Source of the DNA: Reyranella sp. CPCC 100927
Lineage (GTDB): Bacteria > Pseudomonadota > Alphaproteobacteria > Reyranellales > Reyranellaceae
DNA: 64,000 bases
NCBI RefSeq assembly: GCF_007859315.1
Contig: NZ_VOHA01000012.1
Coordinates: forward strand, 62,001-126,000
Reading direction: 5' to 3'
Part shown: positions 1 through 7,548 of the stretch, piece after piece
Position numbering within the stretch: the first letter of the stretch is position 1
How the letters are laid out: every line of letters begins with the position of its first letter
Program-made: the position numbers and the translations under genes
The notes under the pieces: generated by a model
What the model was told of the DNA's origin: nothing
Databases searched by the model: none
The model's input: the letters and a program-made list of their open reading frames with translations, nothing else

Positions 1-456
1 CAAGAGGGTTTCGATCCCGTCATTCTCGGCGATCGGCTCGAGGGCCTGTCGCGCGCGCTGGCGGCCGAGCATGCGGCCCTGATCCGGCAGCGTGTCGCCG
101 ACGGCCGTCGCGTGGCGATCATCTCGGGTGGCGAAACGACGGTCGAGGTCAAGGGCACGGGACGCGGCGGACGCAACGTCGAATACCTGCTGGCGCTGGC
201 GCTCGATCTTCAGGGCCTGCCTGGCGTCTGGTCGCTGGCCGCCGACACCGACGGCGTCGACGGCATTGAGGAGATCGCCGGCGCCATGATCGGCCCCGAC
301 ACCCTGGCGCGCGCCCGGGCCACGGGCATCGACGCCGCGGCGCGGCTGGCGGACAATGACGGCCACGGTTTCTTTGAGGCGCTTGGTGATGCGATCATCA
401 CCGGACCGACCCGCACCAACGTCAACGATTTTCGCGTCAGCCTGATCGTGCCGTAG
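1..456 (+). CDS. ttuD: Glycerate 2-kinase (MOFRL family), 3' end only
   Basis: Open frame entering from the left edge and ending at TAG 454-456; about 151 C-terminal residues are visible. They contain the MOFRL-domain signatures ISGGETTVEVKG (near residue 40) and GGRNVEYLLALAL, followed by the ADTDGVDG loop and the TGPTRTNVND C-terminus typical of this family. By family knowledge the enzyme phosphorylates glycerate to 2-phosphoglycerate; it was historically called hydroxypyruvate reductase TtuD. It leads a plus-strand run that ends with pyruvate kinase, which fits glycerate flowing to pyruvate. The N-terminal part lies outside the window, so completeness cannot be judged. Confidence 0.85.
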   Translation, partial: QEGFDPVILGDRLEGLSRALAAEHAALIRQRVADGRRVAIISGGETTVEVKGTGRGGRNVEYLLALALDLQGLPGVWSLAADTDGVDGIEEIAGAMIGPDTLARARATGIDAAARLADNDGHGFFEALGDAIITGPTRTNVNDFRVSLIVP

Positions 457-465
457 CACGCGCTC

Positions 466-489
466 CTCCCTCCCCATTGCGTGAGGGAG
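466..489 (+). terminator. Weak hairpin after ttuD
   Basis: CTCCCTC (466-472) pairs with GAGGGAG (483-489) around a 10-nt loop. There is no U-run, so it may be a decayed intergenic repeat rather than a working terminator. Confidence 0.25.
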
Positions 490-564
490 AGAATTGCCTC
501 AGCGTGCCTCGGTTCTTGAGGTCAGTCGTGCAGAGGTGACACAGAGGAGGTTTGGAGGCTGCCC

Positions 565-1434
565 ATGACCGACTTCCGCGACGACTTCGTCACCGCCAAC
601 GGTGTACGCCACCATGTCGTGTCGTGCGGCCGCGGCAAGCCGCTGGTGCTGTTGCACGGCTGGCCGGAATTCTGGCGCGTGTGGCGGCCGCTGATGGAGC
701 GGTTGGCCGGCCGCTTCACGCTCTATGCACTGGAGTGGCGTGGCTTCGGCGACAGCGAAAAGACCTCGATGTCGCCGGCGGAGGATTGCACACCCGACAT
801 CCTGGCCGAGGACCTGCACGCGCTGCTTGACGCGCTCAAGCTCGACCGCGTCGGCCTGGTCTCGCACGACGTCGGCGCCTACGCCGCCCAGGCGTTCGCG
901 CGCCGCTGGCCGCAGGCACTCGACGGGCTCTTCTTCTTCAACTGTCCCTACCCCGGCATCGGGCGGCGCTGGACCGATGCGCAGAGCATCCCAGAGATCT
1001 GGTACCAGACCTTCAACCAGCAGCCGTGGGCAGCGGAACTCGTCGGGTCATCGCGCGACGCGTGCCGCCTCTATATCGGCCACTTCCTGCGCCACTGGGC
1101 AGGCGATGAACACGCTTTCGATGCCGACATGGAGCTGTGGATCGACAACTTCATGAAACCGGGCAACCTGCAGGGCGGTTTCAACTGGTATCGCAGCGTC
1201 AATCGCGCCCGCCTCGCCATGATGGCCGGCACGGCGCCGGTTCCATCGCCGATCAGCGTCAGGTCACGCTTCCTGTGGGGCCGCCGCGATCCCGTGCTGC
1301 GCGCGGTCTGGACCGACCAGTTGCCCGCCTTCTTCACCGACTACCGACTGGCGTTCGCCGAATTCGCCGGCCATTTCGTGCACTACGAAGCCCCCGACCT
1401 GGCCGCCGGCGCGATATCCGATTTCTTCGGCTAG
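565..1434 (+). CDS. Alpha/beta hydrolase, epoxide hydrolase / haloalkane dehalogenase type
   Basis: 289 residues, the usual size for the family. The HGWPEFW motif at residues 31-37 supplies the oxyanion hole and is characteristic of epoxide hydrolases. The nucleophile elbow reads SHDVGA with Asp102 in the nucleophile position, so this is an Asp-nucleophile hydrolase and not a Ser esterase. GHFVHYEAPD near the C-terminus supplies the catalytic His (about residue 270). The cap region lies between about residues 125 and 215. An AGGAGG stretch lies about 15 nt before the ATG. It sits between the glycerate kinase and the tetronate genes and may be a passenger; the substrate is unknown. Confidence 0.8.
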   Translation: MTDFRDDFVTANGVRHHVVSCGRGKPLVLLHGWPEFWRVWRPLMERLAGRFTLYALEWRGFGDSEKTSMSPAEDCTPDILAEDLHALLDALKLDRVGLVSHDVGAYAAQAFARRWPQALDGLFFFNCPYPGIGRRWTDAQSIPEIWYQTFNQQPWAAELVGSSRDACRLYIGHFLRHWAGDEHAFDADMELWIDNFMKPGNLQGGFNWYRSVNRARLAMMAGTAPVPSPISVRSRFLWGRRDPVLRAVWTDQLPAFFTDYRLAFAEFAGHFVHYEAPDLAAGAISDFFG

Positions 1435-1459
1435 ATATCCTGCATCGCGCAGCGTAGCG

Positions 1460-1538
1460 CTGGGAGCGCGGGCGTCCCGCCCGCATCAGCGCGTAGCGCT
1501 GAGATACGCATGAGCGGGCGAGACGCCCGCGCTCCCAG
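1460..1538. repeat. Palindromic intergenic repeat, family A copy 1
   Basis: Left arm 1460-1484 (CTGGGAGCGCGGGCGTCCC...) and right arm 1514-1538 are inverted repeats of 25 bp with one mismatch. The spacer holds smaller GCGTAGCGCT symmetry. The same consensus recurs at 6254-6293, 6461-6502 and, degraded, at 56549-56572. The copy lies between the hydrolase and otnK and could form a large hairpin in the transcript. Confidence 0.8.
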
Positions 1539-1624
1539 GCTACCTTCAGGATGACATGCGGGCTTGCGCGCTGGTTGGCTTGCCTGACAAGCTGCAACGA
1601 CGACAGTGACAGTGAGAGACAGAC

Positions 1625-2897
1625 ATGGCGCTGCTGGGCGTGATCGCTGACGACTTCACCGGTGCGACCGACATCGCCGGCATGCTGGTAAAGGCCGGCA
1701 TGCGCACGGTGCAGACGATCGGCGTTCCTGATGCTGCCGTCGCGCTCGACGAGGTCGATGCCATTGTCGTGGCACTCAAGAGCCGCACGATCCCGGCGGC
1801 CGACGCCGTGGCCCAGTCGCTGCAGGCGCTCAAGGCGCTGCAGAACCGCGGCTGCCGGCAGTTCTTTTTCAAGTACTGCTCGACGTTCGACTCGACGGAC
1901 GCCGGCAACATCGGCCCCGTGGCCGATGCGCTGCTGGACGCGCTCGCCAGCGATGTCACGATCTTCTGCCCGGCCTTTCCCGCCAACGGCCGCACGATCT
2001 TCAACGGCTACCTGTTTGTCGGTCCGGTGCTGCTCTCCGAATCGGGCATGCGTCATCATCCCCTGACGCCGATGACCGATCCCAGCCTGGTGCGCGTCCT
2101 GCAGCGCCAGACCCGGCGCAAGGTCGGGCTGATTCCGCTCGGCATCGTGCAGGCCGGCGTCGAGGCCACGCGCGCCGAGATCGCACGACTGCGCGCCGGC
2201 GGCATCACGCACGCCATCGTCGATGCCGTGGCCGATCGCGACCTGATGACCATCGGCAGTGCCTGCGCTGCGTTGCCGCTGGTGACCGGCGGCTCGGGCG
2301 TGGCGATGGGACTGCCGGACAATTTCCGCCGCGCCGGCATGCTGCCGGCCCGCGATGACGCCGCCGCCTTGCCGCCGGCCCGCGGGCATGCCGCCATCCT
2401 GGCAGGCTCCTGCTCGCTCGCGACCTTGGGGCAGATTGCCGACTTCGAGAAGCGTGGCGCCGCCTTGCGCCTCGATACCGTGGCGCTGTGCGAAGGACAC
2501 GATGGGGTGCCCGCGGCGCTCGCGTGGGCGCAGGCCCGGTTGGGCGACGGGACCGGTGCTGGTGTCATCCAGCGGCACGCCCGACGCTGTGAAGGTGCTG
2601 CAGGCGCGGTTCGGCGTCGAGGCGTCGAGCCAGCGCATCGAGGCTGCGATGGCACGCCTGGCGCGCGGGTTGATCGACGCCGGTGTCGGCCGGCTGGTGG
2701 TTGCCGGCGGCGAGACATCGGGTGCCGTGGTGAGCGCGCTCGGCGCGCGCGCCCTGCGCATCGGACCGGAGATCGATCCGGGCGTGCCGTGGACGGCAGC
2801 CACGATCGACGGCGATCGCACCGTGGCCCTGGCGCTGAAGTCGGGCAACTTCGGCGCCGTCGATTTCTTCACCAAGGCGTTCGGCGTTCTGTCGTGA
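1625..2897 (+). pseudogene. otnK: Four-carbon acid sugar kinase OtnK, frameshifted
   Basis: 3-oxo-tetronate 4-kinase family. The N-terminal part (frame of 1625) carries ADDFTGATDIAG (residues 8-19) and KYCSTFDSTDAGNIGPV (near residue 79), both diagnostic. The frame breaks at GGG 2549-2551. Removing one G joins ARLGDG to PVLVSSSGTPDAV in the +1 frame, which continues through VVAGGETSGAVV and KSGNFG to the stop at 2897. The repaired length of about 424 residues matches the family. Unrepaired, the frame runs into arginine-rich nonsense to 2929. One extra base in a homopolymer may be a sequencing error or a real mutation. It would phosphorylate 3-oxo-tetronate for aldol cleavage. Confidence 0.85.
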
Positions 2898-2922
2898 CGG
2901 CAACCGACCAACGGATCATCCC

Positions 2923-3708
2923 ATGCTGAGACTGGCTGCTAATCTTTCCTGGCTGTACCAGGACATCCCGTTCATGGCGCGCTTCGCGGCCGCGGCCGGA
3001 CACGGCTTCAAGGCCGTCGAGTTCCTGTTCCCCTACGAGTTTGCCGCCAGCGACATCGCGGCCGAGCTGAAGAAGCACGGCTTGACACAGGCGTTGTTCA
3101 ACACGCCGCCGGGCGACTGGAACAAGGGCGAACGCGGGCTGGCGGCGCAGCCCGGACGCGAGGCGGAGTTCGCTGCGGCCATCGAGACGGCCTTGCAATA
3201 CGCTGCGACGCTCGACTGCCCGCGTATCCACGTGATGTCGGGTCTGATCAGCACCGGGGCCGATCTGTCGTTGATGCGCCGCACCTATGTCGACAACCTC
3301 AAGCGCGCGGCGGACCGCACGGCCAAAGCGGGCGTCACGCTGTGCCTGGAACCGATCAACCGGCGCGACATCCCAGGCTATTTCCTGAACACCACGACCG
3401 AAGCCGCCGCCGTTATCGCCGCGGTCGGCGCGCCGCACATCAAGATCCAGTTCGATCTCTATCACTGCCAGGTCACCGAAGGTGATCTGGTGCGGCGCGC
3501 CGAGACGCTGCTGCCGCTGGTCGGTCATGTCCAGATCGCCGGCAACCCGGACCGCAACGAACCGGATATCGGCGAGGCCAATCACCTCCATGTGCTCGAT
3601 GCACTGGACCGGCTGGGTTGGAATGGCGATGTCGGATTGGAATATCGCCCCAAAACGACGACCGCCGCCGGCCTGGGCTGGGCACGCAAGTATGGGATCA
3701 CGGCGTGA
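2923..3708 (+). CDS. otnI: 2-oxo-tetronate isomerase / hydroxypyruvate isomerase family
   Basis: 261-residue TIM-barrel sugar isomerase (AP-endonuclease 2 superfamily). Visible signatures are FLFPYEF near residue 34, CLEPINRRDIPGY near 143, IQFDLYHCQ near 175 and the HPI-type GNPDRNEPDIGE near 206, with the metal-binding Glu, Asp and His residues in those motifs. By homology it interconverts 2-oxo- and 3-oxo-tetronate, feeding OtnK; hydroxypyruvate/tartronate-semialdehyde isomerase activity is the alternative reading. It begins 25 nt after the repaired otnK stop and is clearly cotranscribed. Confidence 0.85.
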   Translation: MLRLAANLSWLYQDIPFMARFAAAAGHGFKAVEFLFPYEFAASDIAAELKKHGLTQALFNTPPGDWNKGERGLAAQPGREAEFAAAIETALQYAATLDCPRIHVMSGLISTGADLSLMRRTYVDNLKRAADRTAKAGVTLCLEPINRRDIPGYFLNTTTEAAAVIAAVGAPHIKIQFDLYHCQVTEGDLVRRAETLLPLVGHVQIAGNPDRNEPDIGEANHLHVLDALDRLGWNGDVGLEYRPKTTTAAGLGWARKYGITA

Positions 3709-3742
3709 TGGTGTAAGACCACTTGGAATCACGAGAGGCGCT

Positions 3743-3808
3743 TGTCATCCCGAGCGCAGCGAAGGATCCAGAATGGCGCCGAGATCCCTCGCTACGCTCG
3801 GGATGACA
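3743..3808. repeat. Palindromic intergenic repeat, family B copy 1
   Basis: Inverted arms 3743-3768 (TGTCATCCCGAGCGCAGCGA...) and 3783-3808 (...CGCTACGCTCGGGATGACA) match over 26 bp with two mismatches. A single short form occurs at 62740-62770, and a half-copy (CTGAGCGCAGCGAAGGACC) flanks the insertion sequence at 46497-46515. It lies inside the otnI-ltnD transcript. Confidence 0.8.
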
Positions 3809-3833
3809 GCAATTTCTGAACGGCAGGCACGCC

Positions 3834-4754
3834 ATGACCACCAACACCTTGCGCATCGCGTTCGTCGGCTTGGGCTCGATGGGCATGGGCATGGCGAAGA
3901 ACCTGCTCGCCAAGGGCCACACCGTCATCGGCGTCGACATGAACGCGGACGCCGGCGCGGCCCTGCGCGCCGCCGGGGGACAGACTGCGCCGTCGCCGAA
4001 GGACGCCGCCGCACAGGCCGACGCGCTGGTCATGGTGGTCGTGAACGCCGATCAGGTCGAGACGGTGTTGTTCGGTGCCGACGGTGCCATCGGTGCGCTG
4101 CCGCAGGGTCGAGTCGTGATGCAATGTGCCACCGTACCGCCCGGCTTCAGCAAATCGCTGGGTGAGCGGCTGGCTGCCGCGGGCCATCCGCTGCTCGATG
4201 CGCCGCTGTCCGGCGGTCGTGCGCGTGCCGATACGGGTGAGTTGACGATCATGTCATCCGGTGAGGCCGCGGCGTACGACCAGGCCCAGCCCATCCTCGA
4301 CGCCGTTGCCGCCAAGGTCTACCGCCTGGGCGATACACCCGGCATCGGCTCGCTGGTCAAGACCGTGAACCAATTGCTGGCCGGCGTGCACATTGCCGCC
4401 GCGGCCGAGGCGATGGCGCTCGGCACCAAGGCTGGTGCCGATCCGCGCGCGCTCTACGACGTGATCAGCAACAGCGCCGGCAACTCGTGGATGTTCACCA
4501 ACCGCGTGCCGCACATGCTCGACGGCGACTACACTCCGCTCAGTGCTGTCGATATCTTCGTCAAGGACCTCGGCCTGGTGCTCGACACCGGCCGTGCGGT
4601 GAAACAAGCGCTGCCGCTGGCCGCAGCCGCTCACCAGCTCTTCCTCATGGCGTCGGCCGCCGGCTGGGGCCGCATAGACGACTCAGCCGTCGTGAAGATT
4701 TACGAACAGATGGGCGAGTTCGATATCGCCGAACGCGCCGGCAAGAGATCCTGA
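3834..4754 (+). CDS. ltnD: NAD-dependent 3-hydroxyacid dehydrogenase, L-threonate dehydrogenase-like
   Basis: 306 residues of the beta-hydroxyacid dehydrogenase family. The Rossmann motif FVGLGSMGMGMAKNL is at residues 10-24. The substrate-binding motif DAPLSGGRARADTGELTIM lies near residue 122 and the catalytic-lysine region GSLVKTVNQLLAGVHIAAAAEA near 170. In tetronate pathways LtnD oxidises threonate to 2-oxo-tetronate, the substrate of OtnI, and placement right after otnK-otnI supports that over 3-hydroxyisobutyrate or tartronate semialdehyde reduction. Substrate stereochemistry cannot be read from sequence. Confidence 0.8.
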   Translation: MTTNTLRIAFVGLGSMGMGMAKNLLAKGHTVIGVDMNADAGAALRAAGGQTAPSPKDAAAQADALVMVVVNADQVETVLFGADGAIGALPQGRVVMQCATVPPGFSKSLGERLAAAGHPLLDAPLSGGRARADTGELTIMSSGEAAAYDQAQPILDAVAAKVYRLGDTPGIGSLVKTVNQLLAGVHIAAAAEAMALGTKAGADPRALYDVISNSAGNSWMFTNRVPHMLDGDYTPLSAVDIFVKDLGLVLDTGRAVKQALPLAAAAHQLFLMASAAGWGRIDDSAVVKIYEQMGEFDIAERAGKRS

Positions 4755-4842
4755 CACGCGCCCCTATCGCCCGTAACATTGGCGCCGTTACACTGCCCCC
4801 GTCAAACTGACACGTCGCCACGCTCGGAATCATCGGATCGCC

Positions 4843-6255
4843 ATGCGCCGAAATCGCTGTACCAAGATCGTTGCAACCCTGGGACCGGCCACCGCCACGC
4901 CCGAGCGCATTCGCGCCCTCTTTCTGGCCGGCGCCGATGTGTTCCGGCTCAACTTCAGCCACGGCACCATCGAGGACCACCACGCCCGCGTGACGATCCT
5001 GCGCCAGCTGGAGCAGAAGCTGGGCCGGCCGATCGCGATCCTGATGGATCTGCAGGGCCCCAAGATCCGGCTCGGCACCTTCATCGGCGACAAGGTGACG
5101 CTGAAAAGCGGCGCTGCGTTCCGACTGACGCTCGACAAGGAACCGGGCGACGTCAAGCGCGCACCCCTGCCGCATCCGCCCATCTTCAAGGCCGTGCAGG
5201 TCGGCAGCACGATCCTGATCGACGACGGCAAGGTGCGGCTGCGCGTGAAGAAGCACACCGACGATGCGATCGACACCGAGGTCGTCATCGGCGGCGAGGT
5301 GTCGAACCGCAAGGGCGTCAACGTGCCCGACGTGCTGCTGCCGCTGTCGCCGCTCACCGAAAAAGACCAGAAGGACCTCGAGGCCGGCCTCGAACTGGGC
5401 GTCGACTGGGTGGCGCTGAGCTTCGTGCAGCGCGCCGGCGACATCGCCGATCTGCGCAAGCTGGTCGGCGACCGCGCCGCCATCATCGCCAAGATGGAAA
5501 AGCCGGCCGCGGTCGAGAACCTCGACGAGATCCTGGCCTTGACCGATGCGCTGATGGTGGCGCGCGGCGATCTCGGCGTCGAATTGCCGCCCGAGGATGT
5601 GCCGCCGATCCAGAAGATGATGCTGCGCGCCGCTCGCCATGCCGGCAAACCGGCGATCGTCGCGACCCAGATGCTGGATTCGATGGTGCACGCACCGACG
5701 CCGACCCGCGCCGAGGTATCGGACGTGGCAACCGCCGTCTATGACGGCGCCGATGCCGTGATGCTGTCGGCCGAGACCGCGTCAGGCGACTATCCGCTGG
5801 AAGCCGTGTCGATCATGGACCGCATCCTGGCGCGGGTCGAAAAGGATCCGACCTATCGGCAGATCATGGACGCCAGCCGCCACGATCCCGAGCCGACGGC
5901 CGCCGATGCCATCAGCGCCGCGGCGCGCCAGGTGGCACACACCTTGTCGGCGGCAGCGATCGTCACCTACACGTCGTCAGGCTCGACGACCTTGCGCGCC
6001 GCGCGCGAGCGGCCCGACGTGCCGATCCTCAGCCTGACGCCGCGACTGGCGACGGCGCGGCGCATGCCGCTGGTGTGGGGCGTGCATGCAGTGCAAAGCC
6101 CCGATGCCCACAACTTTGCCGAGATGGTGAAGCGGGCCCAGCAGGTGGCCTTGCGCGAGGGGATGGCCAAGGAAGGCGATCGCCTGGTGGTCACCGCCGG
6201 CGTGCCGTTCGGCACACCGGGCGCCACCAACATCCTGCGCATCGCACGAGCGTAG
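4843..6255 (+). CDS. pyk: Pyruvate kinase
   Basis: 470 residues, full length. Signatures in order: TKIVATLGPA (7-16), VFRLNFSHG, DLQGPKIRLG, then the active-site region KMEKPAAVENLDEIL, VARGDLGVELP and VATQMLDSM, and the C-terminal allosteric-type domain. It transfers phosphate from phosphoenolpyruvate to ADP in the last step of glycolysis. As the last gene of the run starting with glycerate kinase it is the counterpart of TtuE in tartrate-type operons, so it may be the dedicated isozyme of the acid-sugar pathway. It ends inside the arm of a large inverted repeat. Confidence 0.95.
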   Translation: MRRNRCTKIVATLGPATATPERIRALFLAGADVFRLNFSHGTIEDHHARVTILRQLEQKLGRPIAILMDLQGPKIRLGTFIGDKVTLKSGAAFRLTLDKEPGDVKRAPLPHPPIFKAVQVGSTILIDDGKVRLRVKKHTDDAIDTEVVIGGEVSNRKGVNVPDVLLPLSPLTEKDQKDLEAGLELGVDWVALSFVQRAGDIADLRKLVGDRAAIIAKMEKPAAVENLDEILALTDALMVARGDLGVELPPEDVPPIQKMMLRAARHAGKPAIVATQMLDSMVHAPTPTRAEVSDVATAVYDGADAVMLSAETASGDYPLEAVSIMDRILARVEKDPTYRQIMDASRHDPEPTAADAISAAARQVAHTLSAAAIVTYTSSGSTTLRAARERPDVPILSLTPRLATARRMPLVWGVHAVQSPDAHNFAEMVKRAQQVALREGMAKEGDRLVVTAGVPFGTPGATNILRIARA

Positions 6256-6502
6256 CCTGGGGGCACGGGTGTCTCGCCCATAGGCGCTAACTTTGACGAT
6301 AATCGAGCCGCCAACCTCATCCTGAGGAGGCCGCGCAGCGGCCGTCTCGAAGGATGAGCTACAGACGGAGTCGTAGAAAGGACATGTTGCAACGCCTGCG
6401 CTGTTGCCACCCTTCGAGACGCGGCCCTGCGGGCCGCTCCTCAGGGTGAGGTTTCCGCGTAAGTTAGCGCCTATGGGCCAGAGGCACGCGCTCCCAGGGC
6501 TA
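6254..6502. repeat. Nested composite inverted repeat between pyk and the DsrE gene
   Basis: The outer arms (6254-6293 and 6461-6502) are imperfect inverted copies sharing GCCCATAGGCGCTAACTT and the family A CCTGGGAGCGCG core. Inside them a second pair (6313-6358 and 6408-6453) carries CCTCATCCTGAGGAGGCC and its inverse TCCTCAGGGTGAGG, a widespread alphaproteobacterial repeat type, each with its own GCGGCC-rich hairpin. The outer arms overlap the stop codons of both convergent genes (TAG 6253-6255 and, on the minus strand, 6500-6502). It probably acts as a bidirectional terminator. Confidence 0.8.
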
Positions 6503-6946
6503 CGGCCGCACCAGCACCCAGCCCTGTTCGGCCAGTTCGATCAGAGTCACCACGCCGGCCGGTACGATCTTGGCCTGGGACACGATCGGGATGTCCTTGC
6601 CCTCGCGCTTCTTCATGGACTGGATGGTGTTGTCGCAGGCGGCAAAACCGACATTCGGCATGCCCTGCGCGAACGACTCCAGCCGCGTCTTCACCGGCGA
6701 CGTGTCGGCGCGCAGCATGTGCAGGCCGGCGTTGAAGGTGACGATGACGATCTCGACCTCGTCGCCCTGGTCGGAATAGTGCCGGCTGACATTGGCGGCG
6801 ACGTTCAGCGCTGCGTTCATCTTGTCCGGGTCGTTGTCGCTGACCTGCAGCGCCAGGCGATGTGTCTTGCCCGCCGCGCGTGCCGAACGCGGCAGCGCCG
6901 GCGCCACCAGCGCCGGCAGAACGAGAAACGTCTTCCTGCGATGCAT
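6500..6946 (-). CDS. Exported DsrE-family protein
   Basis: 148 residues with an N-terminal signal peptide (RRKTF, hydrophobic stretch, cleavage near ARAAGK). The rest has the DsrE/YchN alpha-beta pattern: LALQVSDNDPDKMNAALNVAANV at residues 32-54, EIVIVTFNAGLHML near 65, and a single candidate functional Cys in FAACDNTIQSMKKREGK near 103. Periplasmic DsrE-like proteins are associated with sulfur relay or are uncharacterised. It is followed upstream by a small membrane protein 23 nt away. No sulfur-oxidation genes are nearby, so the role is open. Confidence 0.7.
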   Translation of the reverse strand: MHRRKTFLVLPALVAPALPRSARAAGKTHRLALQVSDNDPDKMNAALNVAANVSRHYSDQGDEVEIVIVTFNAGLHMLRADTSPVKTRLESFAQGMPNVGFAACDNTIQSMKKREGKDIPIVSQAKIVPAGVVTLIELAEQGWVLVRP

Positions 6947-6969
6947 GCGCTTTCTCTCCCTGCGTCGTT

Positions 6970-7545
6970 CTATGCGGTAACGATATCGGTTCGCGATGGC
7001 TTCTGACGATCGAACTCACGCAGCAGCGGCTGGCGCAGCCGCCGCCACAACTGGATCACGTCCTGGCGAGTCGCTGCCGCCCGGTCCGCCTTGAAGGTCG
7101 CCCCGTAACCGAGGTCACCGATCAGGTGATAGATCGCGCGGATCGACTCGAAGGGAAAGTAACCGCTGTCCGGCGCATCACGCGCTTCGTCGAGATTGCG
7201 GAACACCGAGCGGAACTCGTCGATCACCACGCTCAGCTTCTTCATCACCGTCGCGTACTGCGCCTGAGTTGGCGCCTCCAGATGGGTGTACTGGACCGCC
7301 TCCTGCACGGCATCGACCAGCTGCGACCACAGATCGCGCAGCTGCTCGAGGAAGCTGGTGCGGCGCTGGAAGCAGGCCGTCAGCCATGCCGCAGGCACGG
7401 CCGATACGAAGATCGCACCGTCCTTCAAGAGCACGTAGAGCTCATCGAAGCGGTCGACGAACTTGAACCAGGTCAGCAGCGCGCCATAGGCTACGTAGAC
7501 CAGGATGGAGATGACCACCCACCGCAACAGCGCGCGCCGGGTCAT
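6970..7545 (-). CDS. Small membrane-anchored protein of unknown function
   Basis: 191 residues. Two N-terminal hydrophobic segments (about residues 9-26 and 42-58) are followed by a soluble, partly charged helical region rich in RTSFLEQLRDLW and KKLSVVIDEFRSVFRNLDEARD. I do not recognise the family. It begins 3 nt from the stop of the PaaK-like gene and is probably cotranscribed with it and the DsrE-like gene. Codon use matches its neighbours. Confidence 0.65.
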   Translation of the reverse strand: MTRRALLRWVVISILVYVAYGALLTWFKFVDRFDELYVLLKDGAIFVSAVPAAWLTACFQRRTSFLEQLRDLWSQLVDAVQEAVQYTHLEAPTQAQYATVMKKLSVVIDEFRSVFRNLDEARDAPDSGYFPFESIRAIYHLIGDLGYGATFKADRAAATRQDVIQLWRRLRQPLLREFDRQKPSRTDIVTA

Positions 7546-7548
7546 GAC

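Noticed and set aside
1334-2911. 525-residue minus-strand open frame opposite otnK
   Set aside because: It is the antisense shadow of otnK, rich in Arg/His/Gly, with no domain signature; the plus frame carries clear kinase motifs.
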